DNA of 54,578 nt from Alphaproteobacteria bacterium (lineage in GTDB: Bacteria; Pseudomonadota; Alphaproteobacteria; UBA828). Shown piece after piece: positions 48,993 through 54,578 of this stretch; within the stretch, counting starts at the first letter, position 1; every line of letters starts with the position of its first letter. Below the pieces are notes generated by a model, which was not told the origin of the DNA, did no database searches, and saw only the letters and a program-made list of their open reading frames with translations. Location: assembly GCA_022826665.1 (NCBI GenBank), contig JAJDUK010000027.1, positions 1 through 54,578 of the forward strand, written 5' to 3'. A program made the translations under genes and the position numbers.

Positions 48993-49178
48993 AGACATGC
49001 TCGAGCAGACATATTTCAGCCCTGTACCCAGGCCGCCGGTTGTCGGCCTGCGGCGCGCTGTACTAATGTGCCCGACTGCCGCGGGCCATGTTGACCGTCG
49101 CAGGGGAAGAGCCGTCTGGATGGGCCTGCGAGCGATCATGGAGCACAGACTCGGCGTTCCGGGGATGACGGACAGGCG

Positions 49179-50336
49179 ATGAGCGGGCAGCGGCCATTCC
49201 TGATTCGCATGAGCCTCTTCCTGGCCCTCGTGGTCGGGGTGGTGGTCGTGCTGAGCGACACCCTGGGCGATGCGTTCTTCGCCAATTCGATTCTGAACGG
49301 CGTCATCCTTGGCGCGCTGGTCATCGGCATCGTCTACAATTTCCGCCAGGTCCTGCTGTTGAAGCCGGATACCGCCTGGCTCGCGGCGGTGAAGAGCGAC
49401 GACGTGCCGGGCGCCGCGCCGCCGTCGTCCGCTCGCAAGCCGCGCCTGCTGGCGCCCCTGGCGACCATGTTGGCAGACCGGCGCGGCCGCATGACGCTCT
49501 CTGCCGTTTCGCTGCGCAGCCTGCTCGACGGCATCGGCTCGCGGCTCGACGAATCGCGCGATCTCTCGCGCTACATGATCGGCCTGCTGATCTTCCTGGG
49601 CCTGCTGGGTACGTTCTGGGGCCTGCTCCAGACCGTGACCTCGGTGGGCGACGTGATCGGCGACCTCTCGGTCGCCAATCAGGACATGCTCGGCGTCTTC
49701 GACGACCTCAAGGGCGGCCTCGAAGCCCCGCTCGAAGGGATGGGCACGGCCTTCAGCTCCTCGCTCTTCGGACTCGCGGGCTCGCTCATCCTCGGCTTTC
49801 TCGACCTCCAGGCGAACCAGGCGCGGAACCGCTTCTACAACGAGCTGGAGGACTGGCTCTCCTCCTATACCCGGCTTACCGGCGGCACGCTCGGCGTGGA
49901 GGGCGACCAGTCGGTTCCGGCCTACGTCAGCGCGCTCCTGGAGAAGACGGCCGACAGCCTGGAGGAGTTGCAACGAACGCTCGCGCGTGGCGAAGAGCAG
50001 CGCGCAGCCTCCTCGTCCAACCTCCTCTCGCTCACCGAGCGCTTGGCCACGCTCACGGACCACATGCGCTCCGAGCAGGACCTCATGGTCAAGCTGGTGG
50101 AGAATCAGCTGGAGATGCGGCCGGTGCTGGAGCGCCTCGCGGCGGGCGCCACCCGACAGGGCGGTCTCGACGAGCCCAGCCGCGCGCATCTGCGCAACCT
50201 GGACGTCTATCTCCAGCGGCTCCTGGAGGAGGTGGTTTCCGGCCGCGAGCAGTCGGTCGCCGAGCTTCGCAGCGAGATCAAGCTCCTCGCACGGACCATA
50301 GCGGCGGTCGCCGAGAACGATCGGCGCCAGAACTGA
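49179..50336 (+). CDS. MotA/TolQ/ExbB-like proton channel subunit with long helical tail
   Basis: 385-aa membrane protein with TM1 at about 10-30, TM2 at about 35-55, TM3 at about 131-152 (MIGLLIFLGLLGTFWGLLQTV) and TM4 at about 187-208 (GMGTAFSSSLFGLAGSLILGFLDL), the last two matching the MotA/ExbB channel helices. The cytoplasmic part (about 215-385) is predicted coiled coil (LEELQRTLARGEEQRA...). It pairs with the MotB-like gene 18 bases downstream. No flagellar or TonB genes are near, so this is not an obvious motility or uptake motor. ATG at 49179. Confidence 0.88.
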   Translation: MSGQRPFLIRMSLFLALVVGVVVVLSDTLGDAFFANSILNGVILGALVIGIVYNFRQVLLLKPDTAWLAAVKSDDVPGAAPPSSARKPRLLAPLATMLADRRGRMTLSAVSLRSLLDGIGSRLDESRDLSRYMIGLLIFLGLLGTFWGLLQTVTSVGDVIGDLSVANQDMLGVFDDLKGGLEAPLEGMGTAFSSSLFGLAGSLILGFLDLQANQARNRFYNELEDWLSSYTRLTGGTLGVEGDQSVPAYVSALLEKTADSLEELQRTLARGEEQRAASSSNLLSLTERLATLTDHMRSEQDLMVKLVENQLEMRPVLERLAAGATRQGGLDEPSRAHLRNLDVYLQRLLEEVVSGREQSVAELRSEIKLLARTIAAVAENDRRQN

Positions 50337-50354
50337 GCGCGGGAGGCCCGCCCG

Positions 50355-51785
50355 GTGTTTGCCGCATCGCGCCTGAAACGAAGGGGCTCTAGCGCCGACT
50401 ACTGGCCGGGCTTCGTCGACCTGATGTCGACGCTGCTCCTGGTGATGATCTTCCTGCTCGTCGTCTACATGCTGGCGCAGTACTTCCTGCAGCGCACCCT
50501 GTCCGAGGAGACCGAGGCGAAGGACGACCTCAACGCCCAGCTCAACAGTCTCGACGAGACGCTCGCCCTCGAGCAGCAGGCCAACGCGGATCTCAGGATC
50601 AACATCGCCCAGCTCGCGGATCAGCTTCAGTCCTCGCTCTCGGTCCGGGACCAGCTCATCGCCGAGCTTTCGATGATCACCGGCGAGCGCGACACGCTCC
50701 AGCTGCGTCTCAGGGAGATGACGGGGGAGGGGCAGTCCGCGCTCGCCGAAGCAGCCCAGGCCTCCATCAGGGCGGATGCCGGCGAGGAGAAGATCAAGGT
50801 CCTGCTCTCCGACGTCGAGCGCCTGCGCCGCGACATCGACGCGCTGAACGCGGTGCGCCGGGATCTCGAGTCCAAGGTCGGGATAATGGCGGCGGCGCTG
50901 ATCGAGAGCCGGGGCGAGCTCGGCCAGAGCGAAGAGGAGACGGCAGCCGTGCGGGCCGATCTCTCCGCGCAGCGCGACACCACGGCGGAGCTCGAAGCGC
51001 GCCTCTCCGACGAGCAGGAGCGCACGGTGCTCGCCCAGCGCACGCTGGAGGAGCGGGAAATCCGCCTCGCCGAAGTACAGGCTCTTCACCTCGCGGCCCA
51101 GTCCTCGTACGACAGCACCCAGGCGGCACTGGACGAGAACCGCCAGCTCAGCGCGCGCCAGCGCGACCAGATCGCCGTGCTCAACCAGCAGATCGACGCG
51201 CTCAGAGAGCAGCTCGGGCGCGTCGAGGAAGCCCTGCAGATCTCGGAGCGCAAGACCCAGGAACAGGATGTCACCATCGCCAACCTGGGACAGCGCCTCA
51301 ACATGGCGCTCGCCGCCAAGGTCGAGGAACTCGCCGCCTACCGCTCCGAGTTCTTCGGCCGGCTTCGGGAGGTGCTGAGCGACCGGCGCGACTTCACCAT
51401 CATCGGCGACCGCTTCGTCTTCCAGTCCGAGGTCCTGTTCGCCCCCGCCTCCGACGAGCTGGGCCCGGAAGGTCACGACAAGTTGGCGAAGTTTGCGCAG
51501 GTCCTCAGGGACGTGATGGTTCAAATTCCGTCTGACCTGCCCTGGATCCTGCAGGTCGACGGCCACACCGACAGCCGGCCGATACAGACGGCCCGCTTCC
51601 CGTCCAACTGGGAGCTCTCGGCGGCGCGCGCGATCTCGGTGGTGAACTTTCTCGTCGCCCTCGGCATCCCGCCCGAGCACCTGAGCGCCGCCGGTTACGG
51701 CGAATTCCAGCCCCTCGACGCGCGCGAGGACGAGATCGCCTATCGCCGTAACCGTCGCATCGAGCTTAAGCTGACTCAGCGTTAG
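50355..51785 (+). CDS. MotB/OmpA-like peptidoglycan-binding stator partner with long coiled coil
   Basis: 476-aa protein. A short cytoplasmic end is followed by one TM helix with the proton-binding Asp in the order GFVDLMSTLLLVMIFLLVVY (about residues 19-38, Asp near 22), as in MotB/ExbD. A very long periplasmic coiled coil spans about 50-315. A C-terminal OmpA-like domain follows (about 345-475: VDGHTDSRPIQ, SNWELSAARA with the peptidoglycan Asp and Arg, RRNRRIEL). Start GTG at 50355. Together with the MotA-like protein it should form an ion-driven motor tethered to peptidoglycan. Confidence 0.9.
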   Translation: MFAASRLKRRGSSADYWPGFVDLMSTLLLVMIFLLVVYMLAQYFLQRTLSEETEAKDDLNAQLNSLDETLALEQQANADLRINIAQLADQLQSSLSVRDQLIAELSMITGERDTLQLRLREMTGEGQSALAEAAQASIRADAGEEKIKVLLSDVERLRRDIDALNAVRRDLESKVGIMAAALIESRGELGQSEEETAAVRADLSAQRDTTAELEARLSDEQERTVLAQRTLEEREIRLAEVQALHLAAQSSYDSTQAALDENRQLSARQRDQIAVLNQQIDALREQLGRVEEALQISERKTQEQDVTIANLGQRLNMALAAKVEELAAYRSEFFGRLREVLSDRRDFTIIGDRFVFQSEVLFAPASDELGPEGHDKLAKFAQVLRDVMVQIPSDLPWILQVDGHTDSRPIQTARFPSNWELSAARAISVVNFLVALGIPPEHLSAAGYGEFQPLDAREDEIAYRRNRRIELKLTQR

Positions 51786-51786
51786 A

Positions 51787-51811
51787 GCGAGTCCGTCTTT
51801 GACGGACTCGC
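51787..51811. terminator. Hairpin after the MotB-like gene
   Basis: A perfect 10-bp stem GCGAGTCCGT / ACGGACTCGC with a 5-base loop (CTTTG) starts two bases after the stop codon. It probably ends transcription from the left and perhaps from the convergent ABC gene too. No U-tract. Confidence 0.65.
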
Positions 51812-51843
51812 GACAGGCCGCGACCGCGGCCCGCCGCTCCTGC

Positions 51844-51877
51844 GGCGCCCTCGCGGAGGCGCCGGCCGTAGGCCGGC
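51844..51877. repeat. Overlapping inverted repeats between convergent genes
   Basis: GGCGCC (51844-51849) pairs with GGCGCC (51858-51863), and an adjoining 7-bp stem GCCGGCC-GTA-GGCCGGC spans 51861-51877. The two share bases 51861-51863, so they are alternative folds. They follow the 51787-51811 hairpin and resemble the array at 53871-53918 in their short-loop style. Confidence 0.5.
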
Positions 51878-51905
51878 TGCCGTGAGCGACAAATGCTTCA
51901 AGGGA

Positions 51906-53780
51906 TCACCCGGCCGCGCTGCGGGGCGCGGCGGCGAGGGCGTCGTGCGCCGAATCCTCTTCGCGGCCGTCGTCGAACTGGAGCGCCGCGAGCCTGGCGT
52001 AGAGCCCGCCCCGCGCCATCAGCGCCCGGTGCGTGCCCTCGGCGACCACGCGGCCTTCGTCCATCACCACGATGCGGTCCGCCTTCTGCACGGTGGCGAG
52101 GCGATGCGCGATGACGATGGTGGTCCGCCCTGCCATCAGCCGTTCCAGCGCTGCCTGCACCGCGCGCTCGCTCTCGGCATCCAGCGCGCTGGTCGCCTCG
52201 TCGAGCAGCAGCACTGCCGGGTTGCGCAGCACGGCGCGGGCGATTGCGAGTCGCTGCTTCTGCCCGCCCGAGAGCCTGGTGCCCTTCTCGCCGAGGAAGG
52301 TATCAAAACCCTCCGGCAGACTGTCGAGGAAGGCCGCAGCACCCGCCGCCTCCGCCGCGGCGCGGACCTCGTCGTCGCTCGCCTCGGGCCGACCGAAGCG
52401 GATGTTCTCCCGCGCGCTCGTCGCAAACATCACCGCGTCCTGCGGCACCAGCGCGAAGGAGCGCCGCACCGCCTCGAGCGAGGCCTCCCGCAGGTCGACT
52501 CCGTCCAGCGCGACGCGCCCATCCTCGGGGTCGTAGAAGCGCAGCAGCAGGTTGAAGACGGTCGACTTGCCCGCGCCCGAGGGGCCCACCAGGGCGACCG
52601 TCTCGCCCGGCGCCACGGCGAGCGAGAAGCCCTCCAGCGCCGGCGCGTCTGGCCGGGCGGGGTAGTGGAAGGTGGCCCGGTCCAGCTTCACGGCGCCCTG
52701 TTGCGGCTCCAGCAGCGGCTTCGCCACCGCAGGCGAGGGCGCGAGCGCGGGCTCCTCGTTGAGCAGCTCGGCCAGCCGCTCGGCGGCACCGGCCGCATGC
52801 TGCAGGTCGCCGTAGACCTCGCTGAGCGAGCCCACCGAGCCCGCGACCACCACGGCGTAGAACATGAAGGCGGTCATCTCGCCGCCGGTCATCTCGCCCT
52901 GGAGCACCGTGGTGCCGGCGATCCAGAGCACGAGGCCCACGCCGCAGAAGACCAGCAGGATGACGATCGCGGTCAGCATCGCGCGGGCGCCGATGCGCCG
53001 GAGTGCCGCGCGGAACGCAGCCTCCACGTGGTCGCCGAAGCGCTCGCCGCTCCGCTCCTCCTGGCCGAAGGCCTGCACGGTGCGGATGCCGCCGAGCGCC
53101 TCCTCCATGTGGCCGCCGACATCGCCCACGCGGTCCTGGGCCACGCGGGAATAGCGGCGCACGCGCCGGCCGAGCACGACGATGGGGATCACCACCACGG
53201 GCACCATGAGCACCACGAAGCCGGTGAGCGTCGGGCTCGTCACGATAAGCATGGCGCTGGCCCCGAGGAAGAGCAGCAGGTTGCGCAGCGCCGACGACGC
53301 CTGCTGGCCGATCACGGTCTGCAGTAGGGTGGTGTCGGTGGTGATGCGCGAGAGCAGCTCGCCCACCTTGTTGATCTCGAAGAAGGCCGGGCTCAGCCCC
53401 ACCAGGCGGCGGAAGACCGCGCGCCTGATGTCGGCCACCACCCGCTCGCCAAGCCAGGAGACGAGGTAGAAGCGCGCAAACGAGCCGCCCGCCAGCAGCG
53501 CCACCATGCCCGCCATGTAGATCAGCGCATGGTGGAGCCGCGAGACCTCCTCCGCGCTGAGGCCGTCGTCGATCAGGACCCGGAGCCCCTGGCCCATCGC
53601 GAGCACCGCCGCGGCGCTGACGCAGAGCGCGAAGACCGCCGCCACGATCACTCCGCGGTAGGGCCGGAGGAAGCGGAACAGGTAGCGGATGCGGCGGATC
53701 TCGCCACGCGGCGGCAGGGCTGACGACGCCGGCGAATCGCCGGAGCGCCGCCGCCTCGCTTCCGATCCGAAGATGCTCAC
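51906..53780 (-). CDS. ABC exporter, TMD-NBD half-transporter (MsbA/ATM1-like)
   Basis: 624-aa half-transporter (634 if the upstream GTG at 53810 is used). Six TM helices span about 35-330; the NBD follows from about 370: Walker A GPSGAGKST, Q-loop VPQDAVMF, signature LSGGQKQRLAIARA, Walker B VLLLDEATSALD, H-loop IAHRL. Homodimeric exporters of this sort flip lipids or export drugs and peptides; the substrate is not decided here. Neither GTG has a strong Shine-Dalgarno, but 53780 (MSIFGSEARRRR) looks the better start. Hairpin arrays flank the gene at both ends. Confidence 0.92.
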   Translation of the reverse strand: MSIFGSEARRRRSGDSPASSALPPRGEIRRIRYLFRFLRPYRGVIVAAVFALCVSAAAVLAMGQGLRVLIDDGLSAEEVSRLHHALIYMAGMVALLAGGSFARFYLVSWLGERVVADIRRAVFRRLVGLSPAFFEINKVGELLSRITTDTTLLQTVIGQQASSALRNLLLFLGASAMLIVTSPTLTGFVVLMVPVVVIPIVVLGRRVRRYSRVAQDRVGDVGGHMEEALGGIRTVQAFGQEERSGERFGDHVEAAFRAALRRIGARAMLTAIVILLVFCGVGLVLWIAGTTVLQGEMTGGEMTAFMFYAVVVAGSVGSLSEVYGDLQHAAGAAERLAELLNEEPALAPSPAVAKPLLEPQQGAVKLDRATFHYPARPDAPALEGFSLAVAPGETVALVGPSGAGKSTVFNLLLRFYDPEDGRVALDGVDLREASLEAVRRSFALVPQDAVMFATSARENIRFGRPEASDDEVRAAAEAAGAAAFLDSLPEGFDTFLGEKGTRLSGGQKQRLAIARAVLRNPAVLLLDEATSALDAESERAVQAALERLMAGRTTIVIAHRLATVQKADRIVVMDEGRVVAEGTHRALMARGGLYARLAALQFDDGREEDSAHDALAAAPRSAAG

Positions 53781-53870
53781 CGCTGCCGCCCCCCGTTCTG
53801 GTGGCGGCACGATAGTACCCGCGCGCCAAATCTTGGGTAGTGCGACAGCTCGGCGCTTGGCTCCAGTCCC

Positions 53871-53918
53871 CCGGGCCGCAGGCCCGGACGGCGCGACTGC
53901 GCCGCGCGCGAATGCGCG
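53871..53918. repeat. Array of three short-loop hairpins
   Basis: CCGGGCC-GCA-GGCCCGG (53871-53887), CGGCGC-GACT-GCGCCG (53889-53904) and CGCGC-GAAT-GCGCG (53905-53918) lie almost end to end in the 287-base gap upstream of the ABC gene and before rpmE. Nearby GAGCG direct repeats (53936-53951) follow. They may act as mRNA-stability or insulator elements, or be a dispersed palindromic repeat. Nothing else is recognised in this gap. Confidence 0.5.
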
Positions 53919-54067
53919 TAGCCAAGCGAGCGGAGCGAGCGCCCGGCGATTGAGGGAAATGAATAAGTTGGGGGACAGGGGGAGGTGGGGCCTGCGCAGA
54001 GGTACACAGACGCTTGCGCCGGGCGCGCCGCGTCTATATGAAAGCCGCGCGACAAGCGGGGCCCGCC

Positions 54068-54292
54068 ATGAAGAAAGACATTCATCCCGATTACCACGAG
54101 ATCACCGTCGTCCGGACCGACGGCAGCACCTTTACCACGCGGTCCACGTGGGGCAAGGCGGGCGACACGCTCACCCTCGATATCGACCCGCTGTCGCACC
54201 CGGTGTGGACAGGTGGGGCCCAGCGCATCGTCGACCGCGGCGGCCAGGTCTCGCGCTTCAACAAGCGCTTCGGCGACTTCGGGCTGAACTAA
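54068..54292 (+). CDS. rpmE: 50S ribosomal protein L31
   Basis: 74-aa ribosomal protein, [19 protein letters not shown] start. It lacks the CxxC zinc ligands found in many bacterial L31s: [15 protein letters not shown] and [11 protein letters not shown] replace them. This is the zinc-free type usual in alphaproteobacteria. The ATG at 54068 is the family start; an 18-codon upstream in-frame extension is not conserved. A TTGCG/TATATG pair about 30 bases upstream may be its promoter. Confidence 0.95.
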   Translation: MKKDIHPDYHEITVVRTDGSTFTTRSTWGKAGDTLTLDIDPLSHPVWTGGAQRIVDRGGQVSRFNKRFGDFGLN

Positions 54293-54393
54293 GTCCCGCA
54301 CGCGCGAAGCGTGGTGCGAGCGCGGAATGTAGCGCGGGCCTGCAAGGTCATGCGCGAGAAACCAAGAGTCCCGAACGCCTGACTTCCCCCACC

Positions 54394-54424
54394 GTCATGG
54401 CCAGACTCATTCCGGCCATCCATG
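54394..54424. repeat. Dispersed palindromic (REP-like) repeat
   Basis: ATGGCC (54397-54402) and GGCCAT (54414-54419) form a short imperfect palindrome. Its wording, GTCATGGCC then TCCGGCCATCCATG, is the type of intergenic repeat often scattered in alphaproteobacterial genomes. Only one copy is visible in this window, so the repeat status is from pattern memory. Confidence 0.5.
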
Positions 54425-54438
54425 TCCCGCGCGTCTGA

Positions 54439-54578
54439 GAGCTTGTTCCTAAAGTCGCGGGTGGCCTCAAGACATGGTAATCCATCGGGTGTCGAGACCG
54501 ATATGGAGGGTACCATGGCTTGGACTGAGGCCACCCAGGTGAACTATAGACGAGCGCATGACCATCGACAAAACGATC
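54439..54578 (+). mobile_element. Left end of an IS5-like insertion sequence (truncated by window)
   Basis: Sequence from about 54439 (GAGCTTGTTCCTAAAG) has the look of an IS5-family terminal repeat, followed after about 75 bases by the transposase start. An 11-bp inverted repeat (GGGTGGCCTCA 54459-54469 / TGAGGCCACCC 54526-54536) brackets the ribosome-binding site and start codon. The right end and any target duplication are outside the window, so the exact boundary is uncertain. Confidence 0.55.
54514..54578 (+). CDS. Transposase, N-terminal fragment (3' end outside window)
   Basis: The first 21 codons, starting MAWTEATQVNYRRAHDHRQ, follow a good GGAGGG Shine-Dalgarno (54505-54510). The MAWTE opening is typical of IS5/IS1031-group transposases. 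Only this fragment is visible, so integrity of the DDE catalytic domain cannot be judged. Confidence 0.6.

Noticed and set aside
47373-51680. 1435-aa open frame on the minus strand
   Set aside because: It lies antisense to xerD, the stator pair and part of the solenoid gene, all of which have clear families or coupling. Its composition (Arg/His/Glu-rich without domains) is the usual high-GC antisense artefact.
49179-51785. Zorya-type phage defence (ZorAB)
   Set aside because: The pair resembles ZorA/ZorB in having a MotA-like protein with a coiled tail and a MotB/OmpA-like partner, but no ZorC, ZorD or ZorE effector is present. The neighbours are xerD and an ABC exporter, and the very long periplasmic coiled coil is not ZorB-like.

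Overview
The window is GC-rich, densely coded DNA with no rRNA, tRNA or CRISPR array visible. Several markers point to an alphaproteobacterium, most likely Rhodospirillales-like. These are a stand-alone NDUFA12-type complex I accessory protein, a Cys-free L31 of the alphaproteobacterial type, a class II (B12) ribonucleotide reductase, ccmABC, and an accA / CNNM / aroB / aroK / xerD neighbourhood. The lineage is inference; no taxonomic search was run.

Region by region. 1-4 kb: the 3' end of guaB, a secreted TPR protein, an orphan sugar-type ABC ATPase and aspS. 4.0-4.7 kb: a MazE/AbrB-Doc toxin-antitoxin module with a 30-bp perfect palindrome over its promoter and Shine-Dalgarno. 4.7-8.6 kb: a Rieske oxygenase with a small unknown partner, a divergent NTF2-like protein, a HAD dehalogenase and a lipoprotein alpha/beta hydrolase. 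8.7-12.4 kb: nrdJ. 12.6-19.8 kb, all on the minus strand: an ICMT-family protein, a Spy/CpxP-like periplasmic sensor, two strong hairpins, and then a tight set of penicillin-acylase-family lipoprotein, GH3-family acyl-adenylate enzyme, response regulator and histidine kinase. 20-23.5 kb: NDUFA12, tyrS, anmK and a hydrolase.

23.6-30.8 kb is a plus-strand sulfur/Fe-S run: cysE, an IscR-like regulator, a cysteine desulfurase, an ISC-type ferredoxin, tenA and mnmA, followed by rnd and an N-formylglutamate amidohydrolase family gene. 30.8-32.2 kb holds two peroxiredoxins. 32.4-36.5 kb holds a dimethylglycine-dehydrogenase-like flavoprotein and an acyl-CoA ligase. 36.5-41.5 kb holds acnA (TTG start) divergent from ccmABC. 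41.6-45.8 kb (minus) holds accA, a CNNM/CorC-type protein, aroB and aroK. 46-49 kb (plus) holds a 42-aa membrane miniprotein, a large secreted unknown and xerD, translationally coupled to one another. 49.2-51.8 kb holds an orphan MotA/MotB-like stator pair. 51.9-53.8 kb holds an ABC exporter flanked by hairpin arrays, followed by rpmE. The right edge enters an IS5-like insertion sequence next to a dispersed palindromic repeat.

The most promising unit for new biology is 12.6-19.2 kb. An exported Ntn-hydrolase that would break N-acyl amides sits in one transcription unit with a GH3 enzyme that would make acyl-amino-acid conjugates, a two-component system, and just upstream a Spy/CpxP-like protein. 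That looks like a make/break/sense circuit for an amide metabolite. The functional reading is inference from families and gene order.
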